Shown: positions 37,803 through 46,669, numbered from the stretch's first letter. The stretch: DNA of 64,000 bases from Sphingomonadales bacterium (GCA_016721875.1 JADKHG010000003.1:326937-390936), one strand, 5' to 3'. Program-made: numbers and translations. Notes: generated by a model from the letters alone, not told the origin.

Positions 37803-37875
37803 AGCTTGTCTCCCCAATTTTCCGGACAGGGAGATACCATGACTATTTGGGAAATCCAAACAATTTGACACGTCG

Positions 37876-38799
37876 TTACAACCAGTCCTGCGCCTTATAC
37901 CAGCGCGCGGTCGCTTTCAGCCCATCGCGGGTTGCGATTTGGGGTTTCCAGAGCGCAGACGGAGGGCGCGCAGCCGGGTCAATCGACCAATCGCGGTGGC
38001 TCATATAGCTCGCCCGGTCCGGCGTCATTCGCGCCTTGCGACGACGGATGAAACGGTCGCCCCTGCCCGCCAACAACAATATCGCGCGCGGTGCGGACAG
38101 GGTAGTCACCCGCCGACCTAACGCCCAGCCAATTGCGCGGGCAAAACGGCGATGCTCCCAGCCTCCCGGTTCACCATCATCGGCCTCGAAAATTTGCGCG
38201 GTCGCATCTTCGTGCGGGGGCAAAGTGGCTACGAGCAACCGCGCCAGATCATCAACATGGATCCAGGACCCTCGCCCGTGCGGCGGCAGCAGCACAAAGC
38301 CCTTCGCCGCCATTTTGAACATTTCCAGGACATCGCGGTCACCCGGGCCATATACACCGGGCGGGCGGATGATTGTCCAGTCGAGCAAGCTGGTGGCGAC
38401 CAGTTTTTCCGCGCGCGCTTTGCTTGCCCCATAGCGCGACAGGCCCGGTTCGCGCGCGGCAAGAGAGGAGACATGGAGAAAACGGCTGATGCCCGCTCCC
38501 TTTACCGCCGCGATCAGATTGGCGGTGCCAGTGACATTGCCGCTTTCAAATTCGGCGGGTTCATAGGCGTTGACCACACCGGCAATATGCAGGACGGCGT
38601 CGGCTCCATCGCATAGCCGAGTAAGGCTTGCCGCATCGTCGAGCCCACCCGCAATCCATTCGACACCGGATTTTGGCGCTTGCGCGCGCCGGGCGAGCGC
38701 GCGGACTTTCCAGCCCGCAGCGATCAGACGGTCAAGCGTCGCGCCGCCAACAAAGCCCGTGCCTCCGGTCAGGGCAACGGTCCGCTTCCGATTGCTCAC
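37876..38799 (-). CDS. NAD(P)-dependent epimerase/reductase, CerR-like
   Basis: A 307-residue extended-SDR protein: cofactor motif TGGTGFVGG at the N-terminus, 'DAVLHIAGVVNAYEP', catalytic 'SSLAAREPGLSRYGASKARAE' (YxxxK) and 'IIRPPGVYGPGDRDVL'. In Caulobacter a protein of this type (CerR) reduces the keto group of 3-ketoceramide. The position by spt and acp supports that role, without proof. Its start overlaps the end of proB by four bases (ATGA). Confidence 0.8.
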   Translation of the reverse strand: MSNRKRTVALTGGTGFVGGATLDRLIAAGWKVRALARRAQAPKSGVEWIAGGLDDAASLTRLCDGADAVLHIAGVVNAYEPAEFESGNVTGTANLIAAVKGAGISRFLHVSSLAAREPGLSRYGASKARAEKLVATSLLDWTIIRPPGVYGPGDRDVLEMFKMAAKGFVLLPPHGRGSWIHVDDLARLLVATLPPHEDATAQIFEADDGEPGGWEHRRFARAIGWALGRRVTTLSAPRAILLLAGRGDRFIRRRKARMTPDRASYMSHRDWSIDPAARPPSALWKPQIATRDGLKATARWYKAQDWL

Positions 38800-39914
38800 A
38801 GCAAAACCAGCTGGTCCCGGTGCACCAGCACCGAACGTGGCACTGTGCCGAGGATCGCTGCAAGCTCGCCTGATCGCTTGCCACAGATCAACAGGGCCTC
38901 AGCCGCGTCATATTCTGACAGGCCACGGGCAAGAACGTCGCCATCCGGGCCGACGACATCAACGACATCCCCACGACGAAAATCACCCTGCACCGAAACC
39001 GCACCGGCTGGCAGCAGGCTGCTACCATTACCCAAGGCGCTCACCGCACCGGCATCCACCAAAATGCGGCCTTTGACGGTCAGCCGCCCGCCGAGCCAAG
39101 CCTTGCGGGCATTGGCCCCTTCGCGAGGGGCAAACCAGGTGGCAGCCGCATCGGCATCAAGCGCCGCCAGCGGATGATCGCGCAGGCCCGAGGCTATAGC
39201 GAGACCAATCCCCGCGCGTGTAGCAATATCGGCGGCGTCGAGTTTCGACTCCATCCCGCCAGAGCCCATTCCCGATGAAGACCCACCAGCAACCATCGCG
39301 CGGATTTTGCCATCGATGCGTTTCACCTGCGGCACGATTTGCGCCTCCGGATCGGCCGGATTGCGGTCATACAGCCCGTCAACGTCGGACAACAGCACTA
39401 CCTCCGAAGCGCCAGCTGCCTGCGCCACGCGCGCCGCCAACCGGTCGTTATCACCAAAGCGGATTTCCTGGGTCGCGACGCTGTCATTTTCGTTGATCAC
39501 CGGCACGGCGCCTGCACCCAGCAAACGGTCGAGTGTGGCGGCAATGTTCAGATAGCGACGGCGGTCTTCCAGATCATCGAGCGTAACCAGCATTTGCGCC
39601 GCGGTCAGCCCTTTCGCCTCAAGCAACCCTGCCCATAGTCCTGACAAGATGATCTGCCCAACCGAAGCCGAAGCCTGCGCATCGGAAAGGCTCGCACGAC
39701 CGCCCTTTTCCAGCCCCAGCCGCCGCGCGCCCAGCGCAATTGCACCCGAACTGACGATTATAATGCGCTGTCCTGCGCTGTGTCGCGCCGCAATATCAGC
39801 CACCAATGTCTCTATCCAGCCGCGCCGCACGCGGCCGTCCGGTTCGACAAGCAGCGAGGAGCCGACCTTGACGACCAGCAACGGACAGGATGCGGCGTTC
39901 AGATGGGAGACCAT
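38796..39914 (-). CDS. proB: Glutamate 5-kinase
   Basis: A 372-residue enzyme for the first step of proline synthesis. Amino-acid-kinase domain: 'LLVVKVGSSLLVEPDGRVRRGWIETLVADI', 'IIIVSSGAIALGARRLG', 'VPVINENDSVATQEIRFGDNDRLAARVAQ'. The C-terminal PUA domain (about 275–360) has 'KGRILVDAGAVSAL' and 'GNGSSLLPAGAVSVQGDF'. The length and order are standard. The start overlaps the end of obgE by 16 bases. The obgE–proB pairing is common in Alphaproteobacteria. Confidence 0.95.
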   Translation of the reverse strand: MVSHLNAASCPLLVVKVGSSLLVEPDGRVRRGWIETLVADIAARHSAGQRIIIVSSGAIALGARRLGLEKGGRASLSDAQASASVGQIILSGLWAGLLEAKGLTAAQMLVTLDDLEDRRRYLNIAATLDRLLGAGAVPVINENDSVATQEIRFGDNDRLAARVAQAAGASEVVLLSDVDGLYDRNPADPEAQIVPQVKRIDGKIRAMVAGGSSSGMGSGGMESKLDAADIATRAGIGLAIASGLRDHPLAALDADAAATWFAPREGANARKAWLGGRLTVKGRILVDAGAVSALGNGSSLLPAGAVSVQGDFRRGDVVDVVGPDGDVLARGLSEYDAAEALLICGKRSGELAAILGTVPRSVLVHRDQLVLL

Positions 39915-40945
39915 TCACCTTCCTCATTGGTGCCGCTGGACGATTCAACGCTGCTCATGGCTGGCAGGGCTTCCAATATGCGGTCGAGCACCTTGTCGAT
40001 ACCCTGCCCGGTCGCCCCTGAAATGGAAATTACATCCAGAGCACCGGCCTCGGTCAATTGCGCAGCGATGTCCGCCATCAATTCTTCATCGAGCAAATCG
40101 CCCTTGTTAAGCGCAACAATCTGCGGCTTTTCTTCCAATCCCGCGCCATAGGCTTCCAGCTCTTCGCACACGGTGTGCCAGGCCTCGATCGGATCATCGC
40201 CGGTCGCGTCGATCAAATGGATCAATATCCGACAGCGTTCGATATGGCCCAGAAAGCGATCACCGACGCCTGCCCCTTCAGCGGCCCCTGCGATCAGTCC
40301 CGGTATATCGGCGATGACAAATTCGCGGCCTTTGTGGCTGACCACGCCCAATTGCGGGCGCAAAGTGGTAAAGGCATAGGCGCCGACCTTGGCCTTGGTG
40401 TTCGACACTTTGTTGATGAAGGTCGATTTGCCGGCATTGGGCATACCGACCAGCCCGGCATCGGCGAGCAGTTTCAGCCGCAGCCAGACATACATTTCTT
40501 CGCCTTCCATGCCCGGCTGATGCTGGCGCGGCGCGCGATTGGTGCTGGTTTTGTAACTGGCATTGCCGCGACCGCCCATCCCGCCTTTCAGAAAGACGAT
40601 GCGCTGGCCAATCTGCGTCAGGTCGGCGAGCAGGCTGCGCTCCTCATCATCGGCCAAAATCTGTGTGCCGACCGGAACCTTGATCACCAGATCTTCACCA
40701 CCCGCACCATAACGGTCACGCCCGGCCCCGCCGGTTCCGCGCTGCGCCTTGAAATGCTGGGTGTAGCGAAAATCGATCAGCGTGTTGAGACCAGCGACAG
40801 CCTCAAAAATTATGTCACCCCCTCGCCCGCCATTGCCGCCATCGGGGCCGCCATATTCAACATATTTTTCGCGCCGAAAACTGACCGCACCGGGGCCGCC
40901 GGAACCCGAACGGATGTAAATTTTCGCTTGATCTAGGAAATGCAT
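39899..40945 (-). CDS. obgE: GTPase ObgE/CgtA
   Basis: A 348-residue essential GTPase of ribosome assembly. The N-terminal glycine-rich Obg fold ('GSGGPGAVSFRREKYVEYGGPDGGNGGRGGDI') is followed by the G domain: G1 'GMPNAGKSTFINKVSN', G3 'DIPGLIAGAAEG', G4 'ALNKGDLL'. A short acidic tail follows. It lies downstream of the tRNA-Ala and TIGR02300 genes on the same strand. Confidence 0.95.
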   Translation of the reverse strand: MHFLDQAKIYIRSGSGGPGAVSFRREKYVEYGGPDGGNGGRGGDIIFEAVAGLNTLIDFRYTQHFKAQRGTGGAGRDRYGAGGEDLVIKVPVGTQILADDEERSLLADLTQIGQRIVFLKGGMGGRGNASYKTSTNRAPRQHQPGMEGEEMYVWLRLKLLADAGLVGMPNAGKSTFINKVSNTKAKVGAYAFTTLRPQLGVVSHKGREFVIADIPGLIAGAAEGAGVGDRFLGHIERCRILIHLIDATGDDPIEAWHTVCEELEAYGAGLEEKPQIVALNKGDLLDEELMADIAAQLTEAGALDVISISGATGQGIDKVLDRILEALPAMSSVESSSGTNEEGEWSPI

Positions 40946-41013
40946 GAGCCGCCCATAGGGGAGAGTGGGCAGAAAGGCCAGACTTTGGGGTTTTGGATGC
41001 CAGCGCAGAGGCT

Positions 41014-41089
41014 GGTGGAGCCTAGGGGAGTCGAACCCCTGACCTCTACACTGCCAGTGTAGCGCTCTACCAGCTGAGCTAAGGCCCCA
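41014..41089 (-). tRNA. tRNA-Ala (anticodon GGC)
   Basis: Read on the minus strand: 5' acceptor GGGGCCU, D-arm GCUC…GAGC, anticodon stem CUACA/UGUAG around loop CUGGCAG (anticodon GGC), T-arm with GGUUCGACUCC, 3' AGGCUCC, discriminator A and encoded CCA. All four stems pair (one G–U in the acceptor). 76 bases including CCA. Confidence 0.96.
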
Positions 41090-41207
41090 TCATGCCGCGA
41101 ACAAGGCGGCTATATCGACTTGCGAGGCGCGCCCTTACTCCCGAACGCAGCCAAGTTGCAAGCGGGAATTTAGCATAAACGCCAACCCCCGCTCACCTTA
41201 TCTATTT

Positions 41208-41528
41208 TCAGGTCTCAACGCCGCTGTCGTCGTCGCCAGCGGCCACGCCCAGATCTTCGTCACCGCCAAGATCGACATCATTGTCGGGCGAAACGTCACC
41301 GTCAACGGCATCGACATCGATGTCGAGTTCGTCATCGGCCAGATCGGCGTCGTCCTTCTTCTGCTGCACTTCTTCAAAGGGAAGCGGCTGCTTTGATTTC
41401 AGCACGGTTTCGGGCTGCCACTGGTTGCCGCATTCGATGCATTCAACCGGCTCATCCTTGGTCAGATCGTAGAATCGCGTGCCACATTTCGGGCAAGTGC
41501 GCTTCGTTCCCCATTCAGCCTTCACCAT
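41208..41528 (-). CDS. TIGR02300 (FYDLN-acid) family protein
   Basis: A 106-residue protein with a Cys2–Cys2 zinc-ribbon-like start ('TCPKCGTRFYDLTKDEPVECIECG') holding the FYDL motif that names the family, followed by a linker and a long Asp-rich acidic tail ('DELDIDVDAVDGDVSPDND'). The function is unknown; the family is nearly confined to Alphaproteobacteria and its gene is often divergent from aroA, as here. The promoter gap to aroA is about 170 bases. Confidence 0.9.
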   Translation of the reverse strand: MVKAEWGTKRTCPKCGTRFYDLTKDEPVECIECGNQWQPETVLKSKQPLPFEEVQQKKDDADLADDELDIDVDAVDGDVSPDNDVDLGGDEDLGVAAGDDDSGVET

Positions 41529-41697
41529 GGTGGGCTCAAATCCTTCTTAAACTGGCTTGGAAAGACGATTACCTAATGGAATCGCCATTGATTGGCGGGG
41601 CCATTGCCACAGCAGGACGGCGCTGTCAAAAATTTGTGTGCGATATGTTTTAACTATGGGATTCCCCTCTCTCCTTTAGGGGAGAGGGGGAATTGAC

Positions 41698-43062
41698 TTG
41701 GCTTCGCATCATCCGCAAAGCACCGGGCCTATGCATGGCACCGATCCCCGCCCCCAAACCTTCACCCGTTCAGGCGCATTTCGTGGCACTGTCCGCGTAC
41801 CCGGCGACAAGTCGATCAGCCACCGCGCGCTGATGCTGTCGGCGCTCGCAGTGGGTGAAAGCCGGATTACCGGGCTGTTGGAGGGTGAGGATGTGTTGGC
41901 CACGGCTGCTGCAATGCGAGCGATGGGGGCACAGATCGAACGTAGTGGCAAAGGCGAGTGGACTGTCCACGGTGTGGGTGTCGGCGGATTGCTGCAACCC
42001 GCAACCGCGCTTGATATGGGCAATAGTGGCACTTCGACCCGGCTTTTGATGGGGCTGGTCGCTGCCCATGCGATCAGCGCCACCTTCATCGGCGACGCAT
42101 CACTTTCCAAACGCCCCATGGGGCGCGTTATCGACCCGCTGTCGCTGACCGGCGCAGAGTTTACCGCCAGCCCCGGAGGCCGCCTGCCGCTGATGGTGCG
42201 CGGATTGTGCCCTGCTGTGCCCATCAGTTACCGGCTACCGGTCGCCAGCGCGCAGGTGAAATCAGCGATTTTGCTCGCTGGACTGAACACCCCCGGTATC
42301 ACCGAAGTGATCGAACCCGTTCCGACGCGCGACCATAGCGAACGGATGCTGGCCGGATTCGGCGCCGATCTGTCGGTCGAAATCGATGCCGACGGCGTCC
42401 GCCATATCCGCCTTGTTGGCGAAGCCGAACTGGAACCGCAGCAGATCGAAGTCCCCGGCGATCCGTCGAGTGCCGCTTTCCCGATTGTTGCGGCGCTGAT
42501 CACACCCGGCAGTGAAGTGACAGTCACCCATGTCGGCATGAACCCGACCCGCACCGGCATATACAAAATGCTTGAGGCGATGGGCGCTGACCTGACTTAT
42601 TCGAACGAACGTGTGGTCGGTGGAGAGCCTGTAGCCGACATCACCGCGCGGCATTCGGCTCTGACCGGCATAGACGTGCCCCCCGATGTCGCGCCGAGTA
42701 TGATCGACGAATTCCCGGTCTTTTTCGTGGCCGCCAGCATGGCGCAAGGCCGCACCACCACCAGCGGCCTTGACGAATTGCGCGTCAAGGAGAGCGACCG
42801 GCTGGCGCTAATGGCCACAGGCTTGGCCGCGATTGGCGCGAAGGTCGAAGAACGCGAGGACGGCCTGATCATCGATGGCAGTGGTGGTGAACCCTTGGAA
42901 GGCGGCGCAACCATCGCCAGCGCCCTCGACCACCGCATCGCCATGAGCTTCGCGGTGGCTGGGCAGCATTGCTATCACGGCGTCACCGTGGATGATGTAT
43001 CGCCGATTGCGACCAGCTTTCCGACTTTTGAGGTGATGCTGGCAGGACTGGCGCGCGCATGA
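41698..43062 (+). CDS. aroA: 3-phosphoshikimate 1-carboxyvinyltransferase (EPSP synthase)
   Basis: A roughly 454-residue enzyme of the shikimate pathway. Key blocks: 'VPGDKSISHRALMLSAL' (active-site Lys), 'LDMGNSGTSTRLLMGLVA', 'KSAILLAGLNTPGITEV', 'PTRDHSERMLAGFG', 'DEFPVFFVAASMAQG', 'LRVKESDRLA'. TTG 41698 is preferred because GAGGGGGA lies upstream; ATG 41731 has no ribosome site. Motifs such as 'LGNSGT…' suggest the class II-like form common in this order, but glyphosate sensitivity cannot be read. It overlaps cmk by four bases. Confidence 0.94.
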   Translation: MASHHPQSTGPMHGTDPRPQTFTRSGAFRGTVRVPGDKSISHRALMLSALAVGESRITGLLEGEDVLATAAAMRAMGAQIERSGKGEWTVHGVGVGGLLQPATALDMGNSGTSTRLLMGLVAAHAISATFIGDASLSKRPMGRVIDPLSLTGAEFTASPGGRLPLMVRGLCPAVPISYRLPVASAQVKSAILLAGLNTPGITEVIEPVPTRDHSERMLAGFGADLSVEIDADGVRHIRLVGEAELEPQQIEVPGDPSSAAFPIVAALITPGSEVTVTHVGMNPTRTGIYKMLEAMGADLTYSNERVVGGEPVADITARHSALTGIDVPPDVAPSMIDEFPVFFVAASMAQGRTTTSGLDELRVKESDRLALMATGLAAIGAKVEEREDGLIIDGSGGEPLEGGATIASALDHRIAMSFAVAGQHCYHGVTVDDVSPIATSFPTFEVMLAGLARA

Positions 43063-43688
43063 TCATCGCAGTCGACGGCCCAACTGCCTCGGGCAAGGGC
43101 ACCATCTCCAAAGCGCTTGCCGCGCATTTTGGCCTTCCTTTCATGGATACCGGCATGCTCTATCGCGCGGTCGGGCGTCAGGTGGCGCTGAATGGTGGCG
43201 ATGCGGACAATGCCGCCGATGCGCTTGCGGCCTGTGACTTCTCGGATAGCTTGCTCGACAATCCCGTGCTGCGCGATGAGGCGACCGGTGGGCTCGCCAG
43301 CCGGGTGTCGATCCATCCCCAGGTCCGCGCCGCGCTCAACAAACGGCAAGTCGATTTTGCCAACCAACCTAGCGGAGCAGTGCTTGACGGGCGCGATATC
43401 GGCACGGTGATTGCGCCGCATGCCGATGCGAAGCTGTTTGTCACCGCCACTGCAGAAGTCCGGGCGCAGCGCCGTTTTGACGAGATGATCTCGCGCGGGC
43501 TTGACGTCGATTATGAAAATATCCTCGCCGATATCCGCGCGCGTGACAAACGCGACAGTGAGCGCGCCGACGCGCCGTTGAAACCCGCTGACGACGCAAT
43601 GCTGCTCGATACCAGCGATATGGATGCCAAGGAGGCCGTGCAGGCGGCCATCGCTCTGGTCGAAGCGTGCGTAGACTCTACCCTGTAA
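43059..43688 (+). CDS. cmk: Cytidylate kinase
   Basis: A 209-residue kinase making CDP/dCDP. P-loop 'IIAVDGPTASGKGTISKALA', 'FMDTGMLYRAVGRQVAL', 'LDGRDIGTVIAPHADAKLFVTA' and 'RDKRDSERADAPLKPADDAMLLDTS' are the standard blocks. The ATG overlaps the aroA stop (ATGA). The aroA–cmk–rpsA order is a classical conserved cluster. Confidence 0.95.
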   Translation: MIIAVDGPTASGKGTISKALAAHFGLPFMDTGMLYRAVGRQVALNGGDADNAADALAACDFSDSLLDNPVLRDEATGGLASRVSIHPQVRAALNKRQVDFANQPSGAVLDGRDIGTVIAPHADAKLFVTATAEVRAQRRFDEMISRGLDVDYENILADIRARDKRDSERADAPLKPADDAMLLDTSDMDAKEAVQAAIALVEACVDSTL

Positions 43689-43763
43689 CCCCATTGTCAT
43701 ATCACTGTCGCGCTGCTGAAACCTAGCTTCGCTAATGCTCCCTTCAACAAGGGGACAAACGCC

Positions 43764-43919
43764 ATGACAACTCTCTCCCAAAGCCTACCGCGCGAAGCCT
43801 TTACCGCACCACGCCCGGCCCGTCGCAGCACCGTCGCCGCATGGATGGACCTGTTCTTCGGACCCGGCCCGATCTGGTGGCGTTTTGTCCGTTGGGGGCA
43901 GCGCAACCAGCCAGCCTGA
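43764..43919 (+). CDS. Small 51-residue hypothetical protein
   Basis: ATG 43764 follows AAGGGGACAAACGCC, a good ribosome site. The peptide starts 'MTTLSQSLPREAFTAPRPAR' and ends 'FFGPGPIWWRFVRWGQRNQPA', so it is basic with Trp-rich and aromatic residues at the C-terminus, which could contact a membrane. It sits in the cmk–rpsA gap, as an independent gene. No family recognised. Confidence 0.5.
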   Translation: MTTLSQSLPREAFTAPRPARRSTVAAWMDLFFGPGPIWWRFVRWGQRNQPA

Positions 43920-44060
43920 TGCTGGTGGGAGCAATGCACGAGAATCCTTGCTTGTGCGGGTGGTTTTCACTATAGGCCGCGCCGTTCAAGCCGCGAAAGC
44001 TGCTTTGGAGGCTCGCTTCCGGCGCAGAGGAACGGCGGGGCGTTTGCGATGCAAGACGCC

Positions 44061-44150
44061 GTCACCCTGAACCTGGTTCAGGGTCCATTTCTCCGTCTCG
44101 ACCAATGGTCGTTGCTGCAAGATGGATGCTGAAACGCCTTCAGCATGATG
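44061..44150. repeat. Dispersed two-hairpin repeat before rpsA
   Basis: Starts gtcaccctgaacctggttca and ends ttcagcatgatg. Two hairpins, CCCTGAAC-CTG-GTTCAGGG and TGCTGAA-acgcc-TTCAGCA, flank a variable centre of roughly 50 bases. The architecture and the 'GTCACCC' end recall the 91-bp repeats at 28.7 and 36.9 kb, but the sequence differs, so it is a related or analogous family. The rest of 43920–44278 shows no coding region. Confidence 0.6.
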
Positions 44151-44278
44151 CCTTTTGTAGTTGCTAACCCTCTTAAAACGAACGCTTTATTGGTATTCGG
44201 CCAATAGGGCAGCTCTGGTCAAAGACCATCGGAACCAACCGATTGGCCGGATAAAATGTAAGTAAGGAATTTCTCCAT

Positions 44279-45985
44279 ATGGCAAGCATGCCAACCCCCA
44301 CGCGCGACGATTTTGAAGCGCTGTTAAACGAATCACTTGGTGGTGCCGAAGGTGGCTTTGAAGGCCGCGTTGTAAAGGGCACCGTTACCGCAATCGAAAA
44401 TGATCACGCGATGATCGACGTCGGCCTGAAGTCGGAAGGCCGTGTTGCCTTGCGCGAATTCACCATGCCCGGCCAGCCTTCAACGCTGCAAGTCGGCGAT
44501 GAAGTCGAAGTCTATGTCGACCGCGTCGAAAACCTGAACGGTGAAGCCGTGCTGTCGCGCGACCGCGCGCGCCGCGAAGCCGCTTGGGACAAGCTCGAAG
44601 TCGAATTCACTGCCGGCAACCGCGTCGAAGGCGTTATCTTCGGCCGCGTCAAAGGTGGCTTCACTGTTGATCTGGGTGGCGCGGTTGCGTTCCTTCCCGG
44701 TTCGCAGGTTGATGTCCGCCCGGTGCGCGACGTAGGCCCGTTGATGGACCTCGCCCAGCCGTTCCAGATTTTGAAGATGGACCGTCGTCGTGGCAATATC
44801 GTCGTTTCGCGCCGTGCGATCCTCGAAGAAACCCGTGCCGAACAGCGTTCGGGCCTGATCCAGAATCTGGTCGAAGGCCAGGTCATTGACGGCGTCGTCA
44901 AGAACATTACCGATTATGGTGCATTTGTTGACCTTGGCGGTATCGACGGCCTGCTGCATGTCACCGACATCAGCTACAAGCGCATCAACCACCCCAACGA
45001 AGTCATCAACATCGGTGACACCGTCAAGGTGCAGATCGTTCGCATCAACCGCGACACCCAGCGCATCAGCCTTGGCATGAAGCAGCTGGAATCGGATCCG
45101 TGGGAAAGCGCGATTGCGAAATATCCGGTCGGCGCACGCCTCAAGGGTGCTGTCACCAACATCACCGAATATGGCGCATTCATCGAACTCGAAGCCGGCA
45201 TCGAAGGCCTGGTTCACGTCTCGGAAATGAGCTGGACCAAGAAGAACGTCCATCCCGGCAAGATCGTTTCGACATCTCAAGAAGTCGACGTTGTCGTTCT
45301 CGACATCGATATGGAAAAGCGTCGCATCAGCCTTGGCATCAAGCAGGCTGTGTCGAACCCATGGGAAAGCTTCGCAGAAAAGCACCCTGTCGGTTCGCAG
45401 GTCGAAGGCGAAGTCAAGAATGCCACCGAATTCGGTCTGTTCATCGGTCTCGACGGCGATGTCGACGGCATGGTCCACATGTCGGATATCGCATGGGGCA
45501 TTTCGGGCGAAGACGCGCTGCACCTGCACCGCAAGGGCGAAATGGTCAAAGCCGTCGTGCTTGACGTCGATTCCGAAAAGGAACGCATCAGCCTTGGTAT
45601 CAAGCAGCTTGAAAAGGGTGCGCCGACCGCTGGTGCCGCCGTTGCAACAAGCGGCATGAAGAAGGGTGGCACCGTCACCGTAACGGTCCTCGAAGTCCGT
45701 GATGGCGGCCTCGAAGTGCAGGCTGGCGAAGATGGCGCAACCGGCTTCATCAAGCGTTCGGACCTCGGCCGCGACCGCGACGAACAACGCCCCGACCGTT
45801 TCCAGGTTGGCCAGAAGTTCGACGCAATGGTCACTGGCTTCGACCGTTCGAAGAAGCCAAACTTCTCGATCAAGGCGCTGCAACTCGCCGAAGAGAAGCA
45901 GGCTGTCGAGCAATATGGTTCATCCGATTCGGGTGCATCGCTCGGCGACATTCTTGGCGAAGCGCTGAAACAGCGCGGTAGCTAA
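44279..45985 (+). CDS. rpsA: 30S ribosomal protein S1
   Basis: A 568-residue protein with six S1 (OB-fold) repeats. The first is 'GRVVKGTVTAIENDHAMIDVGLKSEGRV'; the later repeats have the pattern 'G.V..IT.YGAF.DL.GIDGLLHVTD' and 'RISLG.KQ' at their ends. It binds mRNA for ribosome loading. ATG 44279 follows TAAGGAATTTCTCCAT. Codon use is markedly biased, as expected for a very highly expressed gene. A strong terminator follows. Confidence 0.96.
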   Translation: MASMPTPTRDDFEALLNESLGGAEGGFEGRVVKGTVTAIENDHAMIDVGLKSEGRVALREFTMPGQPSTLQVGDEVEVYVDRVENLNGEAVLSRDRARREAAWDKLEVEFTAGNRVEGVIFGRVKGGFTVDLGGAVAFLPGSQVDVRPVRDVGPLMDLAQPFQILKMDRRRGNIVVSRRAILEETRAEQRSGLIQNLVEGQVIDGVVKNITDYGAFVDLGGIDGLLHVTDISYKRINHPNEVINIGDTVKVQIVRINRDTQRISLGMKQLESDPWESAIAKYPVGARLKGAVTNITEYGAFIELEAGIEGLVHVSEMSWTKKNVHPGKIVSTSQEVDVVVLDIDMEKRRISLGIKQAVSNPWESFAEKHPVGSQVEGEVKNATEFGLFIGLDGDVDGMVHMSDIAWGISGEDALHLHRKGEMVKAVVLDVDSEKERISLGIKQLEKGAPTAGAAVATSGMKKGGTVTVTVLEVRDGGLEVQAGEDGATGFIKRSDLGRDRDEQRPDRFQVGQKFDAMVTGFDRSKKPNFSIKALQLAEEKQAVEQYGSSDSGASLGDILGEALKQRGS

Positions 45986-46007
45986 GAATTTCTCTGAAAA
46001 TTCAAAG

Positions 46008-46040
46008 GGGACTGTACCGTTATGGTGCAGTCCCTTTTTT
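46008..46040 (+). terminator. Intrinsic terminator after rpsA
   Basis: An 11-bp stem, GGGACTGTACC/GGTGCAGTCCC (one G–U), with a five-base loop (GTTAT), followed by TTTTTT. It lies 23 bases after the rpsA stop. Confidence 0.92.
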
Positions 46041-46162
46041 CTGCCTGCCCGATTTTACAATTGCGCAGTTTTACGTTGTAACGCCATCGCAATTCTGTCA
46101 CCATCCGCGCTCTGGGGGAAAACCGAGTCTTGCTCGGAGGTTGATGTTGGAGGCAGTTGGCC

Positions 46163-46441
46163 ATGATACGGTCCGAACTGGTAAAGAAGCTTGAAGCTGA
46201 AAATCCTGGGCTGACAACCGATGAGGTTGAACGCATCGTTGACCTGTTTTTCAACCAGATCATACAGAGACTGGCTGAAGGCGGTCGTGTCGAAATTCGT
46301 GGCTTTGGTGCGTTTTCGACACGTGAACGCGAACCGCGCAAAGGTCGGAACCCGCGAACCGGCGATGCCGTCGATGTTCCCGCCAAGCGCGTGCCCTATT
46401 TCAAACCCGGCAAGGAAGTTCGCGAGCGGCTGAACAAATAG
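46163..46441 (+). CDS. ihfB: Integration host factor subunit beta
   Basis: A 92-residue HU/IHF-family DNA-bending protein. 'MIRSELVKKLEAENPGLTTDEVERIVDLFF' is the typical IhfB start, and 'GRVEIRGFGAFSTRE' with 'RKGRNPRTGDAVDVPAKRVPYFKPGKEVR' gives the beta-arms and the intercalating Pro region. ATG 46163 has GGAGG nine bases upstream; the TTG six bases earlier is too close to that site. IHF is often a host factor for tyrosine recombinases such as the island's integrase 230 bases away. Confidence 0.94.
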   Translation: MIRSELVKKLEAENPGLTTDEVERIVDLFFNQIIQRLAEGGRVEIRGFGAFSTREREPRKGRNPRTGDAVDVPAKRVPYFKPGKEVRERLNK

Positions 46442-46503
46442 CTGCGGCTATTTTTCAATTCGTTATGGAAATGGCGCCCCGGCTGTGCAATGCGCGGCAG
46501 CGT

Positions 46504-46542
46504 GCGGACGTGGCGAAACCGGTAGACGCAACAGACTTAAAA
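46504..46542 (+). tRNA. 5' half of a tRNA-Leu(UAA), truncated in the anticodon loop
   Basis: Bases 46504–46542 read GCGGACG (acceptor 5' strand), the D-arm and the 5' strand of the anticodon stem ACAGA followed by CTTAAAA (loop with anticodon TAA). After the loop the sequence does not pair with ACAGA and no variable arm, T-arm or 3' acceptor follows. It matches 47995–48029 except for a few substitutions. I read it as the left boundary (attL) of the island, cut in the anticodon loop. It is not a functional tRNA alone. Confidence 0.75.
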
Positions 46543-46576
46543 GCCCATGATTTTCAATAAATAACTCAAAAAATCG

Positions 46577-46604
46577 TTGAAAATCAGTCATATTTTGATA
46601 TAAT
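46577..46604 (+). promoter_or_regulatory. Likely sigma-70 promoter of the integrase
   Basis: TTGAAA (46577–46582), 16-base spacer, TATAAT (46599–46604), about 65 bases before the integrase ATG. An inverted repeat (tgattttcaa … ttgaaaatca) overlaps the -35 box, and a second, AAGGCC-N9-GGCCTT, spans 46613–46633. Both could bind the integrase or a regulator. Confidence 0.6.
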
Positions 46605-46669
46605 TGCCTCATAAGGCCAGTTACACAGGCCTTACACAAATTGCACAGTTTTCACATGCCGAGGCAGAT

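Noticed and set aside
37660..37842. Plus-strand Gly-rich ORF (GGISGQG repeats)
   Set aside because: The minus-strand Pro-rich frame has the better ribosome site; the Gly-rich frame is its complement.
44480..45913. Minus-strand open frame opposite rpsA
   Set aside because: Antisense shadow produced by the strong codon bias of rpsA.
46504..46590. A complete tRNA-Leu at the left edge
   Set aside because: The 3' strand of the anticodon stem, T-arm and acceptor 3' strand are absent.
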